From NCBI GenBank assembly GCA_010094025.1, contig ML991798.1, positions 186,001 to 250,000 of the forward strand: a stretch of DNA of 64,000 bases, written 5' to 3'. The DNA is from Viridothelium virens. Taxonomy: Eukaryota; Ascomycota; Dothideomycetes; Trypetheliales; Trypetheliaceae. The position numbers and the translations under genes were made by a program. This document shows, in pieces, positions 1-12,124 of the stretch (position 1 is its first letter; every line of letters starts with the position of its first letter). Under the pieces are notes generated by a model. That model made no database searches and was not told where the DNA came from. It was given only the letters and a program-made list of their open reading frames with translations.

Positions 1-209
1 CGGAGCCGACACTGGATACGCTGGAGAACGATGGTTGGCTCGGGTCTTGCGGGAGGGTAGCGAATCCGGCAGAAGTCGGGCCTGGGGCTTTGTGAGGTGG
101 TGAACTTTGCGTGGCGGATCCATTGGTCGAAGACGTACCGAACGCTGTGTTCCATTGACTACGCGATGGTCAATTCGGGAAAATGTGGGGGCGGAAGGAG
201 TTGTGTGAC

Positions 210-2774
210 TTACTCAAAGATCCTCGACGGATTCCAGTGGCTGGGTTCAGATATCGGTATAGACCCTATTTGCTGGGCGTGTCTCTGACCCGTAGCCATC
301 ATCATTAATGACTGTGCTGCGGGAGAGTCAGCCTTAGAGTCCGCATCGCCTGCTGAAATTGGTGGAGTTATTGGGTGTGCATTATGGTAGACCTGACCTG
401 GCTGATCGAGAGATGAAGGGTCGTGAGTTGAGAGCTGCGCAGGACGATAATCATTTGGCGGGCTCGGATGATTTACATTGACTGGACTATTGTACGGAAA
501 GCTTGGCTTGAGCTCGAATGGCTTGGCCAGATCGGCGGAAAAAGCTTCCCGTAAAGAGTTGATCTGTAACTGAACTTCTGGCATTGGCCATGCATTAATG
601 CACTGCTCCATAATCCGCATGTGTCGAGTGAAATACTCTCGAGCGTCTGCATTTAGTTCAGGATCTGGTGAAGTGATTGCAACCTATACATATTAGGAAA
701 AACTTGTGTAGGGGAGATCGAGGATCTTACTAGATGGAGTATCGTGCATGTCATGACTGCGTAAATGGTGAAGTTGACGCCGCGTTGCATGCAAAGCAAG
801 CCTGGCAGACCGTAGTGTTGTAAAATTGCTTCTTGGAGCCTGCAAATCGTCTTTGCCGAAGCATAGCAGATACACATGTGTTGCTTCCAAGTATCGTTGA
901 AATCCATACGAAACTGAAACTGAGGCCTATGGTGCATGACCACTGCCAGATGGTAGTAGCTATGGAGATTGGCAACGTAGTGAGAAGGAATCCAAGGCGT
1001 TGAGCCATCCTGCGGAAGTGCAATGTGAAGATCGCGAGGAAGACTTCGAGTCCATTGCGCAAAGACGTGACTATGCTCCATGAACTCAGGATCCAAAGGC
1101 CAGTCTTTCTTTTTCTTGCTCAGTCTTGAATACAGTTGATTGGTCCCCCGAATGTCCTTAATCAACTGCAACAAGTAGGAGAATTGCCGTGATATCTGGG
1201 CTTCACCGTCGTCAAGACCTGGTAAACGAGCTACACTGAAGTCTACCGAATCTAGCGGCACGCCAAAATTGTGCCGTCCTATGCAACGTTAGCCGGAGAA
1301 TCATCAACATAGGTCCAAAGATTCACCTTGTGGGGCACCAATCATCAGTTCGACAACGAATAGAGTGTGCCAGACTCGATACTTTGTTGAACAGTCGTAG
1401 ACGGAGGAACCACAGGATCTGCCCATCTGGTGAATTTCATGATGCTCGTGTAGCTCCAAGTCCTTGGCCATGAGTACAAGATTGGCAATCGTTGTCCATG
1501 AACGATAATAGTAGCCGCGTTTGGGCACTGCTTCCCGTGCCTTCAAAATGAGAAGAAAAGCTTGTATTGTGCTTATCCGTGGCACATCCCGGAAGCTCTC
1601 CTCGTGCTCTGCATAGGTCAGGTAGGCATTCTCTCATATTGGGGAGAGATAGTAGTACTCACTTGCAAAGAGAGCAAGCCACTTATCGGCCTCGGCTGGC
1701 TCATCTAGCATTCGGGACGAACATGCGAAGATACCCTCTAAAATCAAGGGCGAGATCTTTTCACGGCCTGTATGCCAATGCTGGTAAAAGTAGGGGCGGT
1801 TTAGAACGGGGACGTATGGGTGTATGTGGGAAAAGAAATATTCAAAGTATCGCATAGCTTGGTTTTCCGTAGGCATCATTGATGGTGGTATTCGAACGAC
1901 GGAGTCCGCACTGTGATGATCCGGAATGTGCAGCTGAACTTCTTCTAAAGCAGGCGTTTCTGCCAGAGTCTTGTGATTGGCGATATACGGAGCTAGGCAT
2001 ACTCGTTAAAATCGCTAGTAAACGACGGACAAGCGCAAGCCAAGCTAACATACCAACAGCTGTATGATCGATCTTGAGTTCTCCGAGGGCTTTACTCAAG
2101 TTCTGAGTAGCCATGTCTGTCCGCCACTCTCTATCTTCCGGTACGGCAGCCTCAGCACCAGCGGTGGTCGGAGTTGGGTAAACAGATGGAGAAGTATAAG
2201 CGCTGTCCGAGACCGGGACCTGCTGTGGCATATTTCCATACGACACATTGGAATGGCTAGTAAGCGGCGGTAGGTACTGGTCGTCATGATATGTGCGCGG
2301 AAGTGGATTTGAAGTGTAAGCTTGAGAGAATGGTGGAGGCGAAGGGCCCACTGGAGCGCTCATAGGGGCCGGAGGTAGGGGCGGTTGAGGCCCAGCAAGA
2401 TCATCTTCACCAGAAAGACTTCCGTTGGAACCTCCATCATAGGATTGCGGCCTTTCCAGATCAAAGACAAAAGTACCAGAGCCGGAGTCCTTCTCGTAGC
2501 TGATTGTTGGAGGAATGCAATTGAGCTTCAGTCGCACGCAAGCAGAGCATGGCCAGGTGTTGGTGGTGGCGGCGTCGCATTTGATCTTTCTCCGCCGGCA
2601 GCCTTCACATGCTCTCATTACCTTGAGGCGTTTGTGACGATTCTGCTCATCGACGAAGACAAATGTCTTTTGGTTTTCGCGCGGAACCTGCGCGGGTGGC
2701 GCAAAGTTGAAGCTCTGCATCTGGACGGTCTGAGGTAACAAAGGGCGATTGATGGCGCTCGAATTTGCTGCCAT
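210..2774 (-). CDS. Zn2Cys6 fungal transcription factor
   Basis: Predicted nuclear DNA-binding regulator of about 784 residues. The exons I infer are 2774-2054, 1992-1663, 1608-1327, 1278-731 and 683-210; every junction has GT/AG ends and keeps phase. A binuclear zinc cluster near residue 55-90 (RACEGCRRRKIKCDA, then WPCSAC and NC) supplies six cysteines. After a long Pro/Ser-rich linker comes a fungal-specific regulatory domain, with HPYVPVLNRP and later VWHTLFVVELMIGAPQG. The C-terminal 130 residues are disordered and rich in Pro/Ser. The zinc cluster has an extended loop (TTNTWP) between its halves; I suspect this is the CLR-1/ClrA-like subgroup of cellulose-response regulators but cannot confirm it. 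The start is the first ATG before the cluster. Upstream lies 3.7 kb without a gene and a TAGG repeat about 290 bases away. The target genes are unknown. Confidence 0.9.
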
Positions 2775-3064
2775 GTCCCCCAGAGGAGGGTTGAGCTTGC
2801 GACCACGGCGTGAAGTTGTCCGACGCTACCAGGTGTGGTGGGGGTGGGCGGTTGAGACTGGAGAGACTATCACGAGTTCTGAGCAGATGAAGGCGGGGCC
2901 GGTCGGGCATTTGCAGGTTTTGGGCAAGAGATGTGCAACGGTAATGGTGGAGGGGTGGAGGATTCCAAACTCGGTGGCGCCCGCAGGCAAAATAGAAGGC
3001 TGAGAAAAGATTGCGCAAAATGGGCAGCTCCAGAGGTGAGTGGCCACACAGTGAGGTGTATAAG

Positions 3065-3104
3065 TTAGGTAGGTAGGTAGGTAGGTAGGTAGGTAGGTAG
3101 GTAG
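3065..3104. repeat. (TAGG)n tetranucleotide microsatellite
   Basis: About ten uninterrupted copies of TAGG read on the plus strand, with a shorter copy at 3131-3143. The run lies about 290 bases upstream of the start codon of the minus-strand transcription factor, so it reads CCTA in that gene's sense direction. Confidence 0.95.
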
Positions 3105-5215
3105 TCTCAAAGAGCACGCGCAGAGGGTGCTAGGTAGGTAAGGTATGCAGGTGCAGGCGCAGGTGCAGATTGGGGTCGGGGTTGGAGGGGGTGGTGCTGT
3201 TTCTCACCCTACGCCTTCAACCGAGCGTCTGTTCGCCGCCGCCGCCGCTGTCGCCGCCGCAATCCCAGGTAGGCATGTACGACAGTCAAGCCGGGCGCCG
3301 AGCCTTCCGCCAGGGAGCGAGAGGTGGTGGAAGGAGCGCATCCATGCCGCGGGCGAGCCAGAAGGAAGGTCAGGTTGTGAGAAGATGCTCAGACTTGAGA
3401 TACCAAGAGCGGGAGAGATGAGCGCCCCCCACAAGCATCACCGAGCAGCACCACCAAGCAGCAGCACCAGCACGCGCAGAGGCACAGAGGCGACGGAGGC
3501 GCACTGGGCGGCTGGAGGCCCGGGGGAATAAGAGGCTGCAGTTGCCCGGCGAGATACAGGGCTGCCGATCATCTTCCCTGTCCAAGCCGGTGGTCCATGT
3601 TCCAGTTGCGCAGGTCTAGTTGCGCACGCAGAAACTGATGACTGCGACCGTGAAAGCTTTTTCACCAGGGCCGCCACGGCCTGGATACTACCTAGACTGC
3701 TACTGCTGATTGCTGATGGTGCCGTACGCACGCGACCAATGCCGTGCCCCAGACCAGTCCTGAGCCTTCCGGTTGGTCGCCGGCGTCGTCAAACTCTTCA
3801 CCCACTTGCTAACGACATTACGACGCCATCATGAACAATCCCATTCGGTGCAGCGGGAGGAGGCGAATCGAAGGATTCACGTTGGCCATGCCCTGTCTTC
3901 GATGCCTTCTCGAAGCCTGCAACATTAACACCATTAAGCCGCCCAAGCGAGCCCGAGCCAAACAGCTGGGCGCATCCCGCGACGTTATTCTAACTCAAAG
4001 CCGCTAGAACGCTGCCCCAACTGATCCCTTGCTCGCCAAGGATTCGCCCTGAGTCCTTGCATCGCCGGGCAAGCCCCATTGTTCTCGAAGCAAAGAACGA
4101 TAACCAAGCAGAACGAGCCTTCTCATCATGCTCTGCTAGGGTCGCTACAAGCGTACGTACGTAGTCGGCACAGCACCACCCACTATAGCTCGGTAGCCGC
4201 AGCAATTTGAGGGAACCTTTATCATCCGTCGAAAGCATCTTGCCCGCAGCACGAGCACGAGGCCTCCTGGTACGCCGAGCGGAAAAGAAGATGAAAGAGT
4301 GCGCTCCATCGGAGTGGCCGAGGTCCTGACTCTGACCACTCGACCAAGCGGCTACCCGTTTCACGAGCCGCACACTTTGGTTTCGCGAGCTCGCGTTGGA
4401 TATGCCAGCCCATGTACGTACCTACTGTGCAGAACCGTTTCTGACCTGAGCTTGGGGGCGATCCGCAAATCTCTTCAGTACGTACTCCCATACATACTGA
4501 CAAAAAGCACCAGAGATTGTCGGTGCATAAGCACGCCGCAAGGCCCTAGCCCTCCCCCCATCCCACCAGTGCGCTGACGTGATCTGCCCAAGGTCCGTGC
4601 CGCAAGTTCCCGCAGCCTCTGCTTTGGAGTCGGGGTCAGCAATGTCACCGTGGTAGCAGCATGTCGCGAAAAAGCAATTATTCGTGGACAGAGCAGCCGC
4701 CACGAACCGCCCATCACGCCCCTTCGTCGCTACTGACGTCTACGAGCATGTGTGTGTGGCGCGCCCAAGCCGCTGCAAACAACGAGGTATCCAGATAGCT
4801 CGACCAAAAAGTTATTTGTAGGCGTACTCATCCTTTCACGTGGCTTCAGAGCATGTCCGAAATGCTACTATATTCATCCAATGAGCGTCACTGTGTCTTG
4901 CCCCCACGCTCGAGTCCTTTCAGTATCGCACCAAGTCTGTCTTATCCAAGCTGAAGACTACGATAAGTGCAGTTGCGATGGCCATGCTAGGTCGAGACGC
5001 ACAGAGCCTATACCTTCCGAGAACGGAAACCAGACTCCTTCCGTCATTATTATCCCGCCTACTTTTTAGATGCTCTTCTATCTCCGAGGTCAATATTGTG
5101 GACATGAAGCTAAATCTCCGATGCTTAGGGGACGGATCTGACACGCCTCCTGACGGAATCCTACCGGCTAGAGTATGGCGGCTCTGGAAAACCTGGGGTG
5201 AGGAGAGTACACTAA

Positions 5216-5252
5216 GCACCGCTAAGGGTGCTGAGGGTGCTAAAGGTGCTAA
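5216..5252. repeat. short imperfect 9-base tandem (GCTAAGGGT-like, four copies)
   Basis: Four consecutive 9-base units start with GCT and differ at one to three positions. The unit is a multiple of three, but I see no coding context that would make it a protein repeat. Confidence 0.7.
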
Positions 5253-6474
5253 GGCCTGTGATTAGACTTGGTGAGTTTGACAATCTGCCGTTCAAGCCTC
5301 GTCCCAAGCCACTCCTGACGATCATTGAGGAAACTCCTCTATGGAAGTTAGACGATGAACAAATGCTGTCGAAGTGATTATTCACAATACGTAAGTCGCG
5401 CCAAATGTAGTGCTCGCGTGGCTCGAGCTCCAGCCCCTTGCCCTATCATACCCCAATCACATGTTATTTCCGCCTTCACTGCAACTGTGACAGGGACAAG
5501 AGTGGAGCTCCAACATGACAGGAGCCTCAACATCGAGATCGGAATGCAGCTACAGATTCTAATCCGTGTAATATTGGCTGCTAAAACTCGGCCGAGGACG
5601 TAGACCGACGTCTTAGATGTTTCGAGAATTTGATGATCTCTTCTAGAAGGAATGAAGCCCTATGACCTGGTCGAGGCTTTTTACCCATCGCCCTTGCAAC
5701 TGCATGCACCGCGCATCTGAAGGATTCGCTTGGCCATGTCGTCCCCCCCCACTCCCAAGATCTTCTTTGCCCTTCTTCTTGCGGAATCCTTTCGGGTCAC
5801 ATCGCGGCTCCAACTTAGTAAGATAGTGGGATTTGCCTTACAACCGGGGAGAATTTTTTTTTTCCTTTTTTTCCTCAGGCGTCTGCTTGTATTCCCATAC
5901 CTGACAGGGATAGATGAAGGATTTTTTCGCGCCTGTCAGCCTTGTGTACTTCTACGACTAGTAGCTTTGCTTCGCATCGGCGTTAAAGAGGCTAAACCTG
6001 TAGATAGGATCGGGAAGGGAAAAGGGAGTTCTTTCCTACCCTTACGATCCGAACGAGGCGAGAATTTGAGTTACCTCTAGCGAGGCAATCATGTGCGAAA
6101 GAGGAAGTTGAAGGAGAGATGGCATGCAAGGCCCACTGCTTGTAAACGCTACAGAGTAAACCCCTAGCATTTTTACAAGCACGCGAGACAAGGGGCATGT
6201 GACATTGCAAGTGGTCCTAGCCTAGGTCGCAGCAATCGCGTTGGTATCGGGGATATCCACACACCAAACTCCGTGTATGCTATGCTCTTTATTCTCTGAC
6301 CACAACCTGCGCCCCACAAGAAAGGTAGCAAGATAGGAAGGAGGAACAATATACACGCAGACATCTTGTTTCAGATGCAGCAACCTTTCGGCCTTCAATC
6401 AGACGCCATGCTCAGAATGCAAAGAAGGTAAATTAGTCAAACGAGGAGCAGGTGCGCTCCCAACCATGCCTGTC

Positions 6475-9400
6475 TCACTCAAAAGTCATATCCATCCCCC
6501 CACCTCCCTTATACTCCGTCTCTTCATCCGCCCACGCATTGTGCAGCGGATCAGGTTCTAAGTCCACACCAGCAGGTGACTTTGAGGTCTTGGATTTGAG
6601 CCCTATTGGCTCGACCGCTGCGGCGAGCTTCGAGCCCCCTGCTGCTGCCGAGATCGACTCAAACGAGGGCCGATACCCTGTAGCTGGCGTGTTCAGCCCG
6701 CTCGAGCGTGCAGGCGAGCTCTGGCGAGCTGGTAGCGGGAGACGCGGTGACTGCGAATTCTCGCGTAGAGGAGGCGATTCGAAGGTCATAGAAATGCTGT
6801 CTTCGCCCGAGTAACGGGGGCTGTGGTCAAAGTCGTGGCCATCGTACGGCCCGCTGCCGTTTACAGTGCGTGCCTTGGATAACGGATGTAAGGAATTTAA
6901 CCCGCTGCTTTCTGTCGATGGACGAGGTCGATACGGCATACCACTTGCATCGTAGCTCTGCGTTTGCCTGAGTCCGGGATGGCCGGTTGATGGGTTCGAT
7001 ACACCATTCCAGGATGCATTTGACTGCGCAGATGTTGGGGTTGGAGACACGACGTCGAGTTTCATGGGTGGGAGCGTGCTCTCTAGCTGCTTGATCTCGA
7101 TGCCCTGATTTGCAAGGTCCGCTGCTTCCTGTCGAATAGCATCAACATCGAAAATGACTCGCTCGTCCTTTACACCTGGGGCGGCGGCCCCCTCAGCATA
7201 TACAGCAGTGTCCACCTCACCATCTGGCGCACTCTTCATCCGCTCATCATACATCTCCCATTCCTTCTTCTCGACCGCCTTCTTCTTGGGCCCCCAGAGG
7301 CTCCCAAATCCAAACTTTCCTTTCTTCTTCTCCCCCTCTTTTTCCTCCTCTAATCCCTTGCGTGCCTCCTCGATCTCATTGATTAGCTCCCGCTGGCGCT
7401 TCTCGTGATTTTCCGGATCCGGATCCTCGATTTCGGTGAACTCATCGGATTCGACGACCCAGCCGACCTCGCGCAGCAATCGAGGCATGTTAGCTCTGTA
7501 TGCCATATGACCAGGAACGAATTCGGTGACGTCAAAGTTCTCAATGCTGGGGACGTTGATGGGGGCGAGCCCTGCGACTTGCATAATGCCACCTGCAGTG
7601 GCGCGGAAGAGGTAACCTATAGATGGTCATTTAGTCGACATTGCTCCTCACTTGTATTTTTGATTGTGCTGCAAATTGCCTGTCTTTTGACGAGGTTTCA
7701 ATCGAGCAAAATCATATAATGAAAGATCGAATGTGCGAGAGAACATACCAAGAATCCAATCATTTGTCGCGTACCCATTTACCATTCTCCCACTCACAAC
7801 AGTCCTCGCCTTCAAGTACTCGTCCTTGTTCGCCACAACTGGACTTCCAAACATGTACACATTCTGCACCAAGCCGTGTGCGCCCTTCTTCGCCAGCTCC
7901 TTCAAACAGCTAAAGATCAGCCGACATCCTAGACTAAATCCAACCAATGTGATCGGTCGTGCCCCCAGGTTTCGGTCTATCAACGAGTCCGCCAAAATGA
8001 GGCCTGCTTGCTCAGCACGAGCAAGCGACACATTCCACGGATTATCGATGAGGTAGGAAAGCTTGGTGAGGACGATCGGTAGCTGCAGCCCAGCCATGAG
8101 CGCGACAAGGATGGTAGAGCCGAGGATCTGTTGAAGCCCCTGGGTCAAGGCTTCCGTCGCAAGGATATTAATCGTTTGTCCCGTGGACGACAGCATATCC
8201 GGTTCCCATAGGATGGAGTACATGTCACCCATGATTGGGTCGACAGTAGAGAAGGGAAGACGGACGTCATCGACCTTGCCATTCATCCAGCCTGAGACCG
8301 TCACAATCAGGTTGACCCGCTTGTTGTTATGTAGCGGCCGGTACTCAAACGTCTTGACGGCTCCCATCCGCCGGTCCGCAGCCCTTACACCTATCGTACC
8401 CCCCGTAATAACTCCCGTCGTTGTCACCAGCGCCGCTCCTCCAGCTCCCGCCAGGAAACTCCCCGTGCCGGCCACACCGATGGTTGTGAAGCCCGCCGCC
8501 AAGCCCGCCCCTATCACGGGCGCCAACAGCCCAGCCGACAGCCCGATCACAAGACTTCCGCCCACCGTCGCAAGGCCCATCATCACGAGCCGCCGATTCC
8601 GCGCGAGCTTCCGCCGATTCTCCATGTGCTCTTCTTCGTTCCAGTTCTCCTTGTCGGCCGCCTCCTGCATCTCGAGGGCGTCGGTGACGCGCTTTTCGAA
8701 GCGGCAGATCTCGAGCCAGTCGACGGAAAGGAACTTACCAACTTTTTCGAGCACAGAGCGGGATCGCGCGTCGTACATGGAGTCAGCTATGAGCACGAGG
8801 AAGAGGTCGCAAAGAACGGTCCAACGGAGGTCGATGTCGAGGTTTTGGGTGTGGGGTAGCTGGGAGGGGGTACGAACGGCGGGGAGGTCGTCATTGGCAT
8901 GTTCGCTGTAGGGAGGCGGGGAGTTGCAGTCGGTGGGAAAACGGGGGGAACGCTGTGCCGACCAGTGGGTTTGGACACTACGAGGCGAACCAATGTCTTT
9001 GAAGCTGGGAGAGCGAGCGGAAACGGAGTTTTGCTTTGAATGGGATGGGTTTGAGGTGCTGATGCTATCTTTTCTGCTGGCACTGCTAACATCACTAGTG
9101 CCGGAGGGGAGATCGTCGGCGATGGGGTTCTTGACACGAGCGTTTTGCATGAGGACGGGGGTTAGGTCGGCGGGCTCGACGCCATGAGAAGCAAGTTGTT
9201 CAATCATAATCTGTTCTGATGAGTTTGTTAGTAGATGGCCAGCCGACGTCTAGACGCAGCGTAGGAACGAGGGATGGATTAAGGACTGGAGAAGACTATA
9301 CAGATACGACATACCCGCCTGAGTGATCTCCATATGTTGATACAACCTCAACATCATTTTCTGACTCCACATTTGCGTCGTCTCCACTCCTAGCTCCACT

Positions 9401-10464
9401 GTTTTTCTTGCACCTCTCGTCCTCTCCAACGCATCCAGTTCCTTGATCATCTTATCCATCGCAAGTTTCGCCACGCCTACATAAGCAATCCGCTGGCCTT
9501 CGGTAAGCAGATCCTTGGTAGCTTGCATCTGCGCAAGCGGATCTCTGACAGCATCATCTTCATCCGTCACCGTTGTTGTGGGATCTTTGAAGAGGTACGC
9601 CGTATTGTCGTCCATTGAAGTTACCGATTCGGCATCGTCATCGATCTGTACCTTGGTATAGCCTTTCCCGGCTCCTCCAAGTCCACCGTATACCGCAGCT
9701 TCCTCATCTGACTCCTCTGCTTCCCGTGCTACAAGATGTCCTTCGTCATCGTAGATGTCATAAGGTGCGAGTGCAGGCATGTCCTGCCATTCATCGTTCT
9801 TGGGGCTCGTGATGTCAGGAGTCACCTCTTGAGAGGGGGCGAGTTGTTGATGGGAATATTCAGAAATCTTTCCTGTGCTACTCTTGATTCCATTCGTGCC
9901 AGTCGTCTTGTTGTAACCGTAGTCGCGTTTCGAAGCACGTGCATTTCGATCGGTAGACGGTCGAGGCTCGTCGGCAATGTCGCGAAGGACGAACTTCTCT
10001 TCTGCTTCGGGAGATGCTTGGATCTCTGTCTTGGAGGATTCATCCTTAATCTTGGCCTCACGCTCCACCCCATCTTCCCCCTTAGCCTCTACTCCATTCA
10101 CTTGCGGCTCTGTCCGGATCACCGCCTCAGGGGTTGGCTGAGCACCTTCTTTTGGCGTTGCTGAATCTTTGTACTCATTGTTATCTTCGGGAGGATCTTC
10201 TCGGTCTTCAAATGGGTTCTGTCGTGACTCTGTCGAGTCCGCATCATCTTCCCCGCTATGTTCATTAATTGCCCGTCGTCTAGGCCTTTTAACCGGAAGT
10301 CCGAACTCATCCTTTTCCGGCTCGTCTTGAGACACCTTCTCCTTCTGGGCTATCTCATCGTTGCCCGAGTCATGGGTCTGTGGTAATGACTTCGTGATCT
10401 CGGAGGGCTCATCTTCCGATGTAGTGTTTCTCTGGTCGGATCCTGGCTCCCCATCCTCAGGCAT
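6475..10464 (-). CDS. DUF726 / TMCO4-like membrane alpha/beta-hydrolase (yeast MIL1 family)
   Basis: Large protein of about 1252 residues in exons 10464-9315, 9215-7749 and 7616-6475. The N-terminal 380 residues are acidic and low-complexity, followed by a predicted helical segment. The DUF726 core follows. It has a Gly/Ala-rich hydrophobic block near residues 590-660 (LSAGLLAPVIGAGLAAG), likely membrane-inserted, then VSGWMNGKVDD and a nucleophile elbow GFSLG with Ser near residue 811. The core ends with YLFRATAG across the second junction and GLAPINVPSIENFDVTE. The C-terminal 250 residues are disordered and charged. The family includes human TMCO4 and yeast Mil1, which has been reported to interact with the AP-1 adaptor. 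Its enzymatic substrate is not known to me. It is transcribed divergently from UTP23 across 369 bases. Confidence 0.93.
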
Positions 10465-10833
10465 CCTTAGAGCCGCATCGAGTTACGATAGGGTTTGTCG
10501 TTTTCAGGACCAATAGCTCCTGGACTGGTGTATTATTGCAGAATCTAGCATAGCTCAACTAACGTCGTGGGGAGGGGACCAAGTCATGTAACGTGAAGCG
10601 TGACGAGGTATGGAAGACAATCCCATCGTCACCAGAGTCCAGTTGCACGCGGAGGCTCAGACGCACTCACGGCACTGCACCCAAGCTTGGGTGTGGCGGA
10701 GCCGAATGACGCCCCACCTCACTCTTATTTTCTCCATCGAAGTTGGAAGTTTCATCCCACCTACTACAACTGCACTCCATGTTTCAAGTTTCGATTTAGA
10801 AACGCTTTTTTGCTTGGCTAACCTCCTGCCAAG
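10465..10833. promoter_or_regulatory. divergent promoter region, DUF726 gene / UTP23
   Basis: This 369-base interval separates two divergent start codons and must hold both promoters and 5' leaders. I did not recognise a specific factor-binding site in it. Confidence 0.5.
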
Positions 10834-11985
10834 ATGCGCGGCAAGCGCTCGAAGTACGTCTACCTCTTTCCTTAGTGTCATCACGTCTGAAGCAAGCTAC
10901 TTTTCCTCCGCGTTAATGTTAGACTATGCTTGTGAGACTTACAGTTTAGCTCTTTCCTGCTATTGGTATCCATACACTAAATAATTGAACTCAAGGCAGT
11001 ATCGCAAACTTTTAGAGCAATATGGCTATCATTTTGGGTTTCGAGAACCGTATCAAGTCCTATGTAAGTCCGCTCTCGTATCTCCTATCTCAGAGGCTTC
11101 TTCCAATGTAGCACCCTTATAGCTCTCCGAATGAAACACGATCGCGAATGACACAGCTGATTTTGTGTCTCGACAGTTGATGCTGAAATCCTCATGGACG
11201 CCCACAAATTCACCATGGACCTCCTCAAGATGGTCGAAGGTGCCCTCCATGGCCGCATCAAACCTATGATCACCCACTGTACCCTGCTTCACCTGCGCAC
11301 TCTCCCTTCTTCCCTCTCCACGCCCCTTCTCGCCCTCACACGCTCAAATTGCGAACTCAGACGGTGCGGTCACCACGAGCTTCCAGAGCCACTGTCCACA
11401 ATGGACTGCTTCCTTGATTGCATCGATCCTAAGATTCGGGAGAAGGACGATGGGATAGGTACAAATCGACACAGATACGTGGTGGCGACACAGGATGGAG
11501 AGGCGAGGAGGAGGTTGCGCGAGATTCCGGGCGTTCCGCTACTCTATGTGAAGAGGAGCGTCTTGGTCATGGAACCGATGTCGCAAGGGAGCATGGACGT
11601 GCAGGAGAGAGAGGAGAGAAGGAAGTTTAGGGCAGGGTTGAAAGGTGGAAGGGAGTTGAAAAGGAAGAGAGATGTCGCAAACGGTGGCGGAGACGCTGCT
11701 GAAGATGGAACCGGGGATGCATCTCAGACGATAGAGCCACTGAGAAAGAAGAAGAGCAAAGGACCGAAGGGTCCAAATCCGTTGAGTGTGTTGAAGCCTA
11801 AGAAGACGAGGCTTGTGCACAACGGACAGAGCCAAGATCCTAGCAGGGAAAGGGACGAACCTTCAGCGAACGACGGTCCATTGGCACATGAAGAACAGCC
11901 AAAGAAGAAGCGGAAACGCAAACATAAATCTAGCAAGACCGCTGTGGGCGACACAGATGTTCCAGAGGTGTCTATCCAGGCATGA
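10834..11985 (+). CDS. UTP23: rRNA-processing protein UTP23
   Basis: Component of the small-subunit processome, acting in the nucleolus in early pre-18S rRNA processing and snR30 release (known for the yeast protein). Exons 10834-10853, 10996-11063 and 11177-11985 encode 298 residues. The first exon is only 20 bases and encodes MRGKRSK, equivalent to the yeast start MRQKRAK. The PIN-like domain follows: YRKLMEQYGYHFGFREPYQV, then DAHKFTMDLLKM. The zinc-binding Cys/His set includes MITHC, CELRRCGHHELP and a later cysteine. The hallmark HRYVVATQD, RRRLREIPGVPLLY and SVLVMEPMS segments are all present. The C-terminal third is basic and Lys-rich (KKKRKRKHK), typical of nucleolar proteins. Length matches the family. 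The tiny first exon explains why a simple start would be misplaced. Confidence 0.96.
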
Positions 11986-12124
11986 AAAGCTCTGGCGGGG
12001 TTTGCTCTGCTACTCGTACACTTATGCATACTATCAAGATACCCATTTGCAATGCCATGCTTATCAATTGATCCAGTCCCATAGTACGTCCTTCCGTCGA
12101 ATCATCCGATCTCAACTTTATAAA

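Larger units (their letters stand above)
2775..6474. other. 3.7 kb gene-free stretch between the regulator and the DUF726 gene
   Basis: I recognise no gene here. The first part, about 2775-3600, is G+C-rich and holds the TAGG repeat and CGC/GCC-rich tracts; it probably contains the promoter and 5' leader of the regulator. The remainder has only short, unrelated reading frames on both strands with no family motif and no convincing splice-linked frame. A short imperfect 9-base tandem lies at 5216-5252. The right end, 6081-6474, would include the 3' untranslated region of the DUF726 gene. Confidence 0.6.

Noticed and set aside
1-209. Possible further exon of the regulator at the left edge
   Set aside because: The stop at 210 closes a continuous and typical C-terminus. 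The 209 bases show no continuing frame or splice site that is needed.
3145-3731. Several overlapping frames of 70-130 codons on both strands
   Set aside because: They lie in a G+C-rich, repeat-bearing promoter region where stops are rare. They overlap each other in many frames and show only low-complexity translations.
3990-4373. Minus-strand frame of 127 codons
   Set aside because: No recognisable motif, no splice partners and several overlapping frames on both strands; likely chance.
8183-8911. Plus-strand frame of 242 codons opposite the DUF726 gene
   Set aside because: It is antisense to a conserved hydrolase domain and translates to low-complexity sequence; a shadow frame.
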